Shown: piece by piece, positions 7,229 through 15,167 of the stretch
Layout: every line of letters begins with the position of its first letter
Position numbering within the stretch: the first letter of the stretch is position 1
Assembly (NCBI GenBank): GCA_023393095.1
Contig: JAEWMT010000116.1
Location: 1-17,859, forward strand
Source of the DNA: Bacillota bacterium
Lineage (GTDB): Bacteria; Bacillota; Clostridia; Lachnospirales; Lachnospiraceae
Reading direction: 5' to 3'
Length of the DNA stretch: 17,859 bases
Position numbers and translations under genes: made by a program
The notes under the pieces: model-generated
Database searches by the model: none
What the model was told of the DNA's origin: nothing
The model's input: the letters and a program-made list of their open reading frames with translations, nothing else

Positions 7229-7260
7229 TTGATATGCGCCCAATCATTATTGTGCAGGTG

Positions 7261-7306
7261 CATAATGGTTACAGTTCAACCTTACGGCTAAACTGTAACC
7301 ATTATG
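7261..7306. promoter_or_regulatory. Perfect 16-bp dyad upstream of the operon promoter; candidate PucR operator
   Basis: Arms cataatggttacagtt (7261-7276) and its exact complement (7291-7306) flank a 14-bp centre. It starts 10 bp after the regulator stop codon and about 33 bp upstream of the -35 element. No T-run follows on either strand, so a terminator role is weak. The position fits an activator site for the adjacent PucR-type protein, although a transcript-stabilising hairpin is the alternative. Confidence 0.55.
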
Positions 7307-7316
7307 GGTCTGTATT

Positions 7317-8477
7317 CTAGATAATATCTTTAATATAAAAACCAAGATATAGTTTTACCCGATCCTCCAGATCCATCGGATTAAAACCTGTTATACTTTC
7401 AATTTTTTTCAGCTGGTTAGTAACCGTATTTCGATGAATGAACAATTTCTCTGACACCAGCTGAAGGCTGGCATTATTCTCAAAATAGGTTCGCAAAAGT
7501 TTCACAAGCTCTGTGTTATTTTTATGATCAGCTGCTTCCAGCTTACCAATTGTTTGATAATAATAGCTCCTCAAGATAGCTTTATCATTAACAGAATAGA
7601 GAACCTTATAGATATCCAGCCTGTCGTAAAAGCTGCAGGTTTCGTTTCTAATTATAGCCATTTCCATTGCCGAAAAGGCTTTCTCAAAATTTTTATCCTG
7701 TTTATCCAGCCCCTGTTCGTTAGAACTAATTCCCATATGAAGTTGATATCTGTTTTTTTCCCTTCGGGCAAGTTTCAGAAATTCTTTTACAAAAATATCA
7801 ATGTCCTTATCGAAATAATCAACTAGCACCAATATCAGGCATTCTTTATAAGAAAATGAAATAAATAATTCCCGTACGCTTCTCGCAGTCTTTTCCGCGT
7901 AGTTTGCCAAAGTATCCATATATTCCTGCGAGCATTGTCCTTCCTTATCCTGTGCATAAATACTGATAAAGCAGAAGTGTCCGTCTCTCTGATATCCATA
8001 ACGCTCCATCTGTAATACCTGAGTATCAAGATCACCTATTTTAAAAATTATATTCTTAATGGTTGTTGCAATACTGCTTTCCACATGATCATTATTCATG
8101 ATTCTACGGCAGAAATCTCTTGTCATATCAACCATTCTTGTCTTCCAAGGTATCGTAAACAGCGGCATATTTACTTCATCACAATACTCAATAACTTCTT
8201 GAGGAATCTCCTTTGTATAAGGTCCGATATTTACCACAAATGCGCTGACCCCTGCCTCATAAAGCTTATGCACAAAATTCAGCAGCCAGTTCTTTTCCTT
8301 ATTAAGTATTCCTGCAGTAAAAACAAGTTCTTTACCATGCAAAAAAGCACTAACATCACAATCCTCAATGATATGTACCCATTGAACCAGGTTAGTCAAA
8401 CCGTTCCGACCGGCGATAAGATTCATATGGTATAGAAAGGTTCCATTTTTGTAAAGTTTTTTGACCATAATTGCCAT
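7317..8477 (-). CDS. PucR-family transcriptional regulator
   Basis: The 386-aa cytoplasmic regulator has an N-terminal PucR (purine-catabolism-like) sensing domain over about the first 120 residues (for example GLTNLVQWVHIIEDCDVSAF). A central region follows, then a C-terminal PucR-type helix-turn-helix (LVSEKLFIHRNTVTNQLKKIESITGFNPMDLEDRVKLYL, near the end). This architecture is known for regulators of purine, allantoin and other nitrogen-compound catabolism, mostly acting as effector-responsive activators. It reads toward the aminotransferase operon and is its likely regulator. The ATG at 8475-8477 is chosen, because GGAGG lies five bases upstream. An earlier in-frame ATG at 8489 immediately precedes that site. 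Confidence 0.9.
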   Translation of the reverse strand: MAIMVKKLYKNGTFLYHMNLIAGRNGLTNLVQWVHIIEDCDVSAFLHGKELVFTAGILNKEKNWLLNFVHKLYEAGVSAFVVNIGPYTKEIPQEVIEYCDEVNMPLFTIPWKTRMVDMTRDFCRRIMNNDHVESSIATTIKNIIFKIGDLDTQVLQMERYGYQRDGHFCFISIYAQDKEGQCSQEYMDTLANYAEKTARSVRELFISFSYKECLILVLVDYFDKDIDIFVKEFLKLARREKNRYQLHMGISSNEQGLDKQDKNFEKAFSAMEMAIIRNETCSFYDRLDIYKVLYSVNDKAILRSYYYQTIGKLEAADHKNNTELVKLLRTYFENNASLQLVSEKLFIHRNTVTNQLKKIESITGFNPMDLEDRVKLYLGFYIKDII

Positions 8478-8571
8478 GATAACCTCCATTCTGATGCCTT
8501 GCCGTTCTCAAAACACCGATGTAAAATTCATGTAAAGAACAAAGTTTCAGCATATTTTAATGCTTAAGAAC

Positions 8572-8603
8572 AAAAAAAGGTGCTACCTTTCGGCAACACC
8601 TTT
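8572..8603 (-). terminator. Intrinsic terminator of the 82-aa gene
   Basis: The minus-strand stem of nine pairs (8600-8592 with 8587-8579, two of them G-U) has a GAAA loop and is followed by TTTTTTT (8578-8572). It lies 50 bp past the 82-aa gene stop and before the PucR gene, separating the two transcription units. Confidence 0.8.
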
Positions 8604-8653
8604 GTTATTTATCAGTCTAGCATATATTATAAAACAATTCAACTGGAATCCAA

Positions 8654-8902
8654 TTACTGAATGATTGAAAATTCCATCATATTCTCAGAAAATTTAAGTG
8701 TAATTTTCTTATGACTAAAATATTCTATTATTACTTTCTTCACTGCATCCATCTGAGTCAGCTCTTCATCACCTATAGTCTCAATCGTAAAGCTTTGACT
8801 GCCACAACGATCATGTAGATGTACTTTATAGTTCAATCCTTTATCCATGAGGTATTGATTCAGATCTATGATCTCAGCAAAAGTTAATATAATTTTTCCC
8901 AT
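8654..8902 (-). CDS. Small conserved-looking protein of unknown function (82 aa)
   Basis: This is a soluble 82-aa protein without signal peptide or membrane segment. It has an alternating beta/alpha pattern and a central HLHDRCGSQSFTIE block with a lone cysteine. The block resembles small proteins that I recall being named RDAC family after a similar motif, but here it reads HDRC and I cannot confirm membership. AGGAG is 12 bases before the ATG, a slightly long spacing. A good terminator follows at 8572-8603, which supports a real gene. It lies 94 bp behind the large secreted protein gene on the same strand, with only a weak hairpin between (8947-8968), so co-transcription is possible. Function is unknown. 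Confidence 0.65.
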   Translation of the reverse strand: MGKIILTFAEIIDLNQYLMDKGLNYKVHLHDRCGSQSFTIETIGDEELTQMDAVKKVIIEYFSHKKITLKFSENMMEFSIIQ

Positions 8903-8946
8903 TTATCAAAATATCTCCTGTAATTTAATATATTATGAAAATCAGA

Positions 8947-8968
8947 GAAAGGACAGTTACCTGCCCTT
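8947..8968 (-). terminator. Weak terminator after the 709-aa secreted protein gene
   Basis: The minus-strand stem AAGGGCAG/CTGTCCTT (one G-U) has a GTAA loop and is followed by a T-rich but interrupted tail. It lies about 28 bp beyond the stop codon and probably gives only partial termination before the 82-aa gene. Confidence 0.45.
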
Positions 8969-8996
8969 ATACCCCTCTTTGTGTTTTTATAATTTA

Positions 8997-11126
8997 CTAT
9001 TTTTTTACCATATCAATACCTGTTTTATCCAATGATGTTAATTTGAATGCACAAATTCGATCCATCTGAAAGGAAGCTAAATCAAAGGCCGCTGATTCAA
9101 AGGTAACATATAGATTAAAACCATCTATTGCTATACCTTCATTCATCGAAGGCATTTCAATCACATTTACTGGATCTCCAAGTTTGGCAGCTTTTTCATA
9201 GGCATTTGACAGATCAATGTTATATACATCAAGCTGTCGCAGATATCCGCGTAGTCCAAGATACTGCTGACAGGATCGTGACAGAATTAAGGTACCCATA
9301 TCGGTAAATGCTACACCCTGTACCCTGTTAGGCATCAAAATCATTTCTGCCTTTGTTAATACTGGGACAGTATCTTTATTTGTTATAGTATAACTGTACA
9401 TAGTTGTTTCTTTCTTTTCGTCATAGGTGCCAACCCAGATCCTATCGTTATAGAAAGTAATATATGAGGCAGTTATATTTAGATTTGAGGTTGAGGTAAA
9501 TTTAACATTAACATATGCTTTACCGGAAGCAACTGCTGCTTCAAGATCAGAATAATGCAGTGATGATAAGCTTTTACCTCTGGTTACCCATACGTTAGTG
9601 CCATCATAGGCTATTCCTCCAACATGGGCCTTTGAAGGCAGTATTATTGTTGTCACCAACTGTTTTGTAGTCTTATCCATTACATAAATTACAGAATTCT
9701 CCTCACCCTTTTTATCATAAGATGTCTGCAGTAGATAGTTTCCAGCAAAAGCTATGGCTTGAGGACACATGGATTCACTGGAAAATCCCCCTACATTTGT
9801 ATTGATCAGACCCGGAATTACAAAGCTTTCCGAATACATAACATTCTTTTTAAAAAAATCTATCTTAGTAAATGAAACTGACTCTACAAAATCTTTTTCG
9901 GTTGTATAAATCTTAGCTGTTGTACTTGTAGGCGCTAATTCCTGTATTTGAATCTTAACAAGACTGGAATCCTCACTTGTATATACCTCTCCGTTATAAT
10001 CTCGATTTGCAACAGCATAAAAGTAATATGTGCTTCCCATATCAAGATTATCTATAACATAACTGCATTCAGAGCTGGCCTTTCTCGTTGTCACTAAGCT
10101 ATAATTGGAATTTTCTTTTTTCATATATAAATTATAATTCGACGCCCCTTTGATGCTTGCCCAAGTAATTCTGGCTTTGGATTCGCCTGGTTTGCATTTT
10201 AGTACCATTTTCGCTGGCTTAGTGCTAATATCCACAATATTGGAAGCAGTACCATAATAATTCTTACTATAGGTATAAGCAGCTACTTTATATTTGTATC
10301 CTGTGCCTGAAGCAAGACTTTTATCCGTATATGTATTGGATGTTATCTCCTTGCAGGCTTTATAATTATTAGAAGTTGAAGATGCACGATAAACAATATA
10401 ACCTGTAGCACCAGCTACCGGATTCCAGTATAAGGATACCGAATCTGCAGTATTTTCGGTAACATTAAGTCCGGATACCGCTTCTGGAGCAGTTGCTGCA
10501 ACGAATATATCTGAAAAATCTCCTTTGTATTCCACTCCACCCTCATACAATACAGCACAAATTTGTATTCCTTGGCTACTCGCAGATGGATAATACAAGG
10601 TTACTTTGTTTGTCTGAGTATCCATAAGTTTACAATATGAGGAGCTTGCAGAACTAAATCCATATATTTCATATCGTATCGCCCCTGGAACTGCAGTCCA
10701 TTTCAGAGTAACCGACGAAGTGCTATAGCCCGCGGCTTTTATTTTTACAACTTTAGGTGGAATTACAGTTACAGATATTGAAGTTGTTAAACCCTGATAA
10801 TTGATGACAATGTTCTGATTTCCCAAAACATTACTATCAAAACCTGTAACCTTATAGTTCTTTATTACAGAAACAGTTCCGTTATCATAGTATCCTTCTA
10901 GAATCATCCCCTTCAGATCAAGGCTTTCCCCTTTATAATAAATTGTTTTTGTCGGATACTGTTTTATATTGATTTTATTAAGAACTGGTGAAGGAGTCAC
11001 AGTTGGTGTTGGATTTGCAGTCTTTGCATCTGCAGTCTTTGCATCTGCAGTATGAGTCAATAAGAAATTACAAAATAAGGACATAACAATAAACATAATA
11101 ATAAATGATAATACTTTTTTCTTCAT
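8997..11126 (-). CDS. Secreted multidomain protein: Ig-like (Big_3), FN3 repeats, propeller-like C-terminal domain
   Basis: The 709-aa protein has an N-terminal signal segment (MKKKVLSFIIMFIVMSLF, then THTADA) followed by a Pro/Thr linker (PTPTVTPSP). Residues about 48-123 look like a group-3 bacterial Ig-like domain (YYKGESLDLKGM...YDNGT). About 124-211, 213-303 and 305-395 are three fibronectin type III-like modules with the paired WxxVxGAxxYxVY signature (WTAVPGAIRYEIY, WNPVAGATGYIVY, WASIKGASNYNLY). Residues about 410-709 repeat ...GIAYDGTNVWVTRG / ...GVAFTDMGTLILSR / ...GIAIDGFNLYVTFE, the strand pattern of a beta-propeller. No catalytic motif or sortase signal is visible. GGAGAG lies eight bases before the ATG. 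It probably has a surface or extracellular binding role; the ligand is unknown. Confidence 0.85.
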   Translation of the reverse strand: MKKKVLSFIIMFIVMSLFCNFLLTHTADAKTADAKTANPTPTVTPSPVLNKINIKQYPTKTIYYKGESLDLKGMILEGYYDNGTVSVIKNYKVTGFDSNVLGNQNIVINYQGLTTSISVTVIPPKVVKIKAAGYSTSSVTLKWTAVPGAIRYEIYGFSSASSSYCKLMDTQTNKVTLYYPSASSQGIQICAVLYEGGVEYKGDFSDIFVAATAPEAVSGLNVTENTADSVSLYWNPVAGATGYIVYRASSTSNNYKACKEITSNTYTDKSLASGTGYKYKVAAYTYSKNYYGTASNIVDISTKPAKMVLKCKPGESKARITWASIKGASNYNLYMKKENSNYSLVTTRKASSECSYVIDNLDMGSTYYFYAVANRDYNGEVYTSEDSSLVKIQIQELAPTSTTAKIYTTEKDFVESVSFTKIDFFKKNVMYSESFVIPGLINTNVGGFSSESMCPQAIAFAGNYLLQTSYDKKGEENSVIYVMDKTTKQLVTTIILPSKAHVGGIAYDGTNVWVTRGKSLSSLHYSDLEAAVASGKAYVNVKFTSTSNLNITASYITFYNDRIWVGTYDEKKETTMYSYTITNKDTVPVLTKAEMILMPNRVQGVAFTDMGTLILSRSCQQYLGLRGYLRQLDVYNIDLSNAYEKAAKLGDPVNVIEMPSMNEGIAIDGFNLYVTFESAAFDLASFQMDRICAFKLTSLDKTGIDMVKK
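11017..11046. repeat. 15-bp tandem repeat in the signal-peptide region
   Basis: Two exact 15-bp units (11017-11031 and 11032-11046) plus the first four bases of a third encode TADAKTADAKTA around the likely signal-peptidase site. The period is in frame, so copy number could vary without breaking the gene. Confidence 0.85.
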
Positions 11127-11236
11127 CTGAATTACTCTCCATGCATCATATTCCAGTCAATTTCTATAAACGAATCATCGACCAACTACTGTACCATTGT
11201 CAAAAATAATCATTCTATAGGTTATCTTAAGACTAA

Positions 11237-11266
11237 ATTATGGCATTTCTATGTTATTCTAGACAA
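11237..11266 (-). promoter_or_regulatory. Possible promoter for the 709-aa secreted protein
   Basis: On the minus strand TTGTCT (11266-11261) and CATAAT (11242-11237) are 18 bp apart, in the 183-bp gap after the AraC-type gene. The match is moderate in very AT-rich DNA. Confidence 0.3.
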
Positions 11267-11309
11267 TCATTTAAATAATCCGTAATTAATAATTTGATAT
11301 TCAAATCAA

Positions 11310-12152
11310 TTAATCTATCATTAACGCATTCTTCGGTATTGTATGAAATTCTTTCTTAAACGCCCTTGAAAAGGTGGAATAGTTTTTAAATCCGCTTTGA
11401 AAACAGGCTTCTGTAACTGTGCTTCCATTCTGAACCAGATTCTTTGCTAAAAGTAACCGTTTTTCTGTAATATAATTACCAATGGTATATCCTGTTTCTG
11501 CTTTAAAAAAGTGCATTAGATAATAACGATTAAGGTAAAAATAAGAGGATAATTTATCAATCGTTATTTCTTCCGATAAATGCTCATTGATATAATTCAG
11601 TATCTCAAGCAGCTTTGTACTACCTATGGAGGAGTCGATATAATTAATATGATGTGAAAGCACTGTTCTATTTAGCTGAATCATAAATTCAAGAAATAAA
11701 ATTTTCTGATATAGTTCCTTTGCAAATGCATTGTCTGAAAAAGAATGTTCTAATTCTAAGCATACCTGATATAGCTTACTTTTATCCAGGGAATGTATTC
11801 TTAAAACACTTGATTTTTCTTTTTTTGCACATTCAAAGCAATAATTCAGATCATAATCCTTCTGTGCATATGTATTAAGAAATTGCGTAGAAACATAGAT
11901 AATAATCCTTTCATATTCCGAATCATCTAGGACAGCAGGTCTGTGAATCTCACCTGCATTTACCAGAATGATATCATAGGGTTTCAGAAGATAGTTTTTC
12001 CCTTCAATTGAATAATTAATGTTTCCTTTCAAAAATATGATAATCTTGTTAAAATCATGGTAATGAAAAGCAAATTCCCTGCGCTGTCTGTCTATCAAAT
12101 GAAACATTTTAAAGTCATTATTTAGATAACCAAATTTCTCAAAATTATTCAT
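11310..12152 (-). CDS. AraC-family transcriptional regulator with N-terminal cupin domain
   Basis: The 280-aa regulator has an N-terminal AraC-type sensing domain (about 1-130) with FHYHDFNKIIIFLKG and the cupin turn DIILVNAGEIHRPAV. The C-terminal pair of helix-turn-helix units (about 180-280) ends with ACFQSGFKNYSTFSRAFKKEFHTIP, the family's diagnostic second helix-turn-helix. Sugar-responsive members of this shape regulate glycoside use, and two glycosidase genes lie nearby. GAGG is 12 bases before the ATG at 12152, rather distant. It is transcribed divergently from dapA, and the shared region carries direct repeats that look like its own binding sites. The 709-aa gene follows on the same strand, 183 bp away. 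Confidence 0.88.
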   Translation of the reverse strand: MNNFEKFGYLNNDFKMFHLIDRQRREFAFHYHDFNKIIIFLKGNINYSIEGKNYLLKPYDIILVNAGEIHRPAVLDDSEYERIIIYVSTQFLNTYAQKDYDLNYCFECAKKEKSSVLRIHSLDKSKLYQVCLELEHSFSDNAFAKELYQKILFLEFMIQLNRTVLSHHINYIDSSIGSTKLLEILNYINEHLSEEITIDKLSSYFYLNRYYLMHFFKAETGYTIGNYITEKRLLLAKNLVQNGSTVTEACFQSGFKNYSTFSRAFKKEFHTIPKNALMID

Positions 12153-12229
12153 GATGAGTTAATACCTCACTTTAATATTCTTACTTTATTATGAAAACCT
12201 TCATAATAAGCTCCGAGCGAATATCAATT

Positions 12230-12257
12230 ATTATACAGCATTATATGCAATATTCAA
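12230..12257 (-). promoter_or_regulatory. Promoter of the AraC-family regulator gene
   Basis: On the minus strand TTGAAT (12257-12252) and a perfect TATAAT (12235-12230) are 16 bp apart, 77 bp before the start codon. Confidence 0.55.
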
Positions 12258-12266
12258 AGCATTATA
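12237..12266. promoter_or_regulatory. Two 9-bp direct repeats 21 bp apart; candidate AraC-type operator
   Basis: The 9-mer agcattata occurs at 12237-12245 and 12258-12266, start to start 21 bp, or two helical turns. This spacing is known for tandem AraC half-sites. One copy lies between the -35 and -10 of the regulator promoter and the other abuts its -35. The second copy is also part of a perfect 12-bp palindrome (12259-12270), which holds a TATAAT usable by dapA on the plus strand. Confidence 0.5.
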
Positions 12267-12341
12267 ATGCTATTTTTTTTAAATAATGTTTTGTAGAATG
12301 AAATAAGAAGGATAGAGCTATGCAATAAAGGAGGTCTTCAT

Positions 12342-13226
12342 ATGCAACTTACAGGTGTCTGGTTACCAATAATTACTCCATTTAAAGATAATAGAATTGA
12401 TTATACATCCTATCAAAGACTAATAGAATATTACAGTAAAAAGGGAATCAGCGGATTAATCCCCTTAGGAACTACGGGTGAGATCCCTACACTGGAGGAT
12501 AATGAATTTCAGGAAATGATCGAGAAAACCCTTGAATATAATACGGCGAAGCTACCCGTCTATGTAGGTGTAGGCGGTAATTATACTGCCAAAGTAATTA
12601 AAAAACTTAAAGTTGCAGAATCTTATGGTATTCAGGGTATTCTCTCTGTGTGCCCATATTATAACAAGCCTAACCAGGAGGGTATTTTTCAGCATTTTAA
12701 AAGCATTGCAGAGGAGACGTCCCTAAATATTATAGTATATAATATTCCTTATCGTACCGGCGTAAATGTAGAAAATGAGACTGTCCATAGATTAGCTGAA
12801 TTAAAAAATATCGTAGGAATCAAGGATGCCAGTGGTGATATCAAGCAATCCATGTCCCTGCTCATGAATCCTCCTAAGGATTTTTCCATTATGACAGGAG
12901 AGGATCTATTATTTTACCTAACCCTTACACTGGGAGGACACGGCGGTATCATGGCTTCTGCTCATCTGATGACAGAGAAATTTGTAGAAGTTTATAAGAA
13001 GATTAAAGAAAATGAACTACAATCTGCTTTTGAAATATGGAAAACATTATATGAATTTATTCCACTTCTGTTTAAAGAACCCAATCCGGCACCAATTAAG
13101 TATTGTCTTAAGGAGCTTGGACTCTTAGATTCCGCCGAAGTCAGGCTTCCACTAACGCAGATTTCCGATCCACTGAAGGATAAATTAGACTGTGTGATAT
13201 CAAATGTAATTTGCAAAGTAAAATAA
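12342..13226 (+). CDS. dapA: 4-hydroxy-tetrahydrodipicolinate synthase (DapA)
   Basis: The 294-aa (beta/alpha)8 class I aldolase condenses pyruvate with aspartate semialdehyde in lysine and diaminopimelate synthesis. The residues expected from the E. coli enzyme fall at identical numbers: Thr44 and Thr45 in PLGTTGE, Tyr107 in CPYYNKP, Tyr133 and Arg138 in YNIPYRTG, and the Schiff-base Lys161 in VGIKDASGD. Arg138 favours DapA over sialic acid lyase and other members of the superfamily. AAAGGAGG lies seven bases before the ATG. It stands alone on the plus strand, divergent from the AraC-type regulator and followed by a strong terminator. No other lysine gene is near, so it may be a second copy or one under special control. 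Confidence 0.9.
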   Translation: MQLTGVWLPIITPFKDNRIDYTSYQRLIEYYSKKGISGLIPLGTTGEIPTLEDNEFQEMIEKTLEYNTAKLPVYVGVGGNYTAKVIKKLKVAESYGIQGILSVCPYYNKPNQEGIFQHFKSIAEETSLNIIVYNIPYRTGVNVENETVHRLAELKNIVGIKDASGDIKQSMSLLMNPPKDFSIMTGEDLLFYLTLTLGGHGGIMASAHLMTEKFVEVYKKIKENELQSAFEIWKTLYEFIPLLFKEPNPAPIKYCLKELGLLDSAEVRLPLTQISDPLKDKLDCVISNVICKVK

Positions 13227-13242
13227 ACCACCAAACAACGGC

Positions 13243-13283
13243 AAGAAACGGATACTTGTAAGGTATCCGTTTCTTATTATTTT
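13243..13283 (+). terminator. Strong intrinsic terminator after dapA
   Basis: A perfect 13-bp stem (13243-13255 with 13263-13275) has a 7-nt loop and is followed by attattttgatt on the plus strand. It lies 16 bp beyond the dapA stop. The opposite strand lacks a good T-run, so termination of the convergent glycosidase gene here would be weaker. Confidence 0.85.
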
Positions 13284-13310
13284 GATTAATTTAATGACCA
13301 TCGTATTTAA

Positions 13311-15167
13311 TTAATATTTTAAGCCATATCCTACCGGATACAATACGTTATCGGTTCTGATGTCCTTTACATTAGAATAATATGGCATTGAAAGCTTCCC
13401 TTTAAAACTGCTCTTACCTATCAGAACATTTGCTACACCATCGCCTTCACTACCAGGAAGATAGCACATTACAATACTATCCCATTGATTCATATAGTCT
13501 TTCATAATAACATTCCTACCGGCTACTAATAAGGTTATGGTTGGCAGTCCCAGATTTTTTGCTTGGTCTATTGCTTCTTTATTCCCATCCAAACCCAGCT
13601 TGCCGGTTATGCTTATGTCTTTACTGTCACCTTCCCATTCAGCATAGGTTTTTTCACCAAGGCATAGCAGGGTCATATCTGCATCCGCTGCTTTATCCTT
13701 ATCTGTAATAATGGTTAGGTTATATTCCTTAGCAAGTGCCTGAAGTCCTTCCAATATCGATGTACCTTCGGGTACCCATCTTCCTCCATATTGTTTATCA
13801 GTGCTACCACTCCAGGATAAAGTCCATCCGCCGCATTGTACACCGATATCATTCGCCGCCGGTCCGGTTACAAATATCTTAGTTCCCTTTTTAATAGGCA
13901 GGAGTTGCTTATCATTCTTAAGAAGAACAAGACTTTCTTCCACCAGAGATCTTGCTAAATCACGGTATTGATCAGAGCCGGTACTGTCAACCTCACTAGT
14001 TACCTTCTCCATCATTGGATCGTCCAGTATTCCCATTTCCTTCTTGACTTTCAGTATACGTGTAACAGCATCATCCACTCGCTCCTTAGAAATACTGCCC
14101 TCATTAACTCCCTCTACGATATACTTTCGGCAGTCTTCATATGTACTATCTTCCATCAACATATCTATCCCAGCGTTAATCGCAGTGATTGTCTGATCCT
14201 TCAGATTGTCTCCCGGAATATTATGAATGGAATTCCAGTCACTGACGATAAAGCCGTCAAATCCCATGTCTTTCTTTAAATATTGTATGTATTTTGCATT
14301 TTCATGCATTTTAACGCCGTTCAGGCTGCTGTGGCTGATCATTACTGTCTTTACACCTGCATCAATTAGCGATTGGTAAACCTTTAACAGATCTTTAATC
14401 TCAGCATCGGTAAGCTTTGCATCTCCGCGGTCAATTATTCTTTTAACATCCGAATTTTCACCGGTCCCGTATAGTACATTACCATCTGCAAAGAAATGCT
14501 TTGCACAGGGCAGTACTTTGCCGTCCATAATTCCTTTCGCAAATGCTGTTCCCATATCCGCTACAATTTGATTTTCTGAAGAATAGCTTTCATAGGTACG
14601 ACCCCATCTCGGATCTTGTGCTGATGCCACGCAGGGAGAGAAGGTCCAGAGCATACCTGTTAACTTTGCCTCATTCGCAACCGCTAATCCCATCTGATAG
14701 GTCAGATCCTTGTTATTTGCTGCACCGATACCAATATTATGAGGAAAAATAACAGTTCCACTACTTGTATTTACCCCATGAACTGCATCATTTCCATAAA
14801 TATATGGAATTCCTGCCTCGGATTCTAAAGCACTTTTCTGATATCCAAGAATCATATTTTTCCATTGAGATGCATTCAATAAAGAATTTGTAGACAGAAT
14901 ACTTCCGTAATCATACTTCTTCATTTCATCGTTATCTACTCTATAGACTGCTCCCTGTACCATTTGTGCTGCTTTTTGGTCAAGCGTTAGCCTTGCCAAT
15001 ATTTCTTCCACACTACTATTAGCTTCTACTACTTCTTCTTTCTTTACATTGGTATTTTTAGCTTTTTCTTTTACTGTCTCTACATTGGAATTGTTCGTTT
15101 GTTTTGTACTACAGCCGCTAAAAATTAGGCATACCGCCAATAATAATACAATTAATCTACGTTTCAT
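13311..15167 (-). CDS. Glycoside hydrolase family 3 lipoprotein (beta-glucosidase / exo-beta-glucanase type)
   Basis: The 618-aa enzyme is predicted to be lipid-anchored on the outer face of the membrane. The signal ends in lipobox FSGC (Cys19), then a charged linker to about residue 50. The GH3 (beta/alpha)8 domain covers about 52-385 with GNDAVHGVN, AKHFFADG (substrate-binding Lys223/His224) and the nucleophile Asp310 in GFIVSDW. The GH3 C-terminal alpha/beta domain covers about 400-618, with GGWTLSWSG (446-454) and the likely acid/base Glu510 in TYAEWEGD by analogy with barley exoglucanase ExoI. There is no third FN3-like domain. A GGGGGAG ribosome site lies just before the ATG. Expected activity is release of glucose or a similar sugar from the non-reducing end of beta-glycans or oligosaccharides. 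The exact sugar is unknown. It has a close paralogue immediately upstream. Confidence 0.9.
   Translation of the reverse strand: MKRRLIVLLLAVCLIFSGCSTKQTNNSNVETVKEKAKNTNVKKEEVVEANSSVEEILARLTLDQKAAQMVQGAVYRVDNDEMKKYDYGSILSTNSLLNASQWKNMILGYQKSALESEAGIPYIYGNDAVHGVNTSSGTVIFPHNIGIGAANNKDLTYQMGLAVANEAKLTGMLWTFSPCVASAQDPRWGRTYESYSSENQIVADMGTAFAKGIMDGKVLPCAKHFFADGNVLYGTGENSDVKRIIDRGDAKLTDAEIKDLLKVYQSLIDAGVKTVMISHSSLNGVKMHENAKYIQYLKKDMGFDGFIVSDWNSIHNIPGDNLKDQTITAINAGIDMLMEDSTYEDCRKYIVEGVNEGSISKERVDDAVTRILKVKKEMGILDDPMMEKVTSEVDSTGSDQYRDLARSLVEESLVLLKNDKQLLPIKKGTKIFVTGPAANDIGVQCGGWTLSWSGSTDKQYGGRWVPEGTSILEGLQALAKEYNLTIITDKDKAADADMTLLCLGEKTYAEWEGDSKDISITGKLGLDGNKEAIDQAKNLGLPTITLLVAGRNVIMKDYMNQWDSIVMCYLPGSEGDGVANVLIGKSSFKGKLSMPYYSNVKDIRTDNVLYPVGYGLKY

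Noticed and set aside
7261..7306. Dyad considered as the terminator of the PucR gene
   Set aside because: Long perfect stem but no T-run on either strand, and it sits just upstream of a good promoter. Kept as a candidate operator instead.
8085..8435. 116-codon plus-strand frame opposite the PucR gene
   Set aside because: Antisense shadow of a clearly conserved coding region.
12342..13226. DapA-like protein considered as N-acetylneuraminate lyase because of nearby glycosidases
   Set aside because: Arg138, Tyr107 and the double threonine at 44-45 match dihydrodipicolinate synthase.
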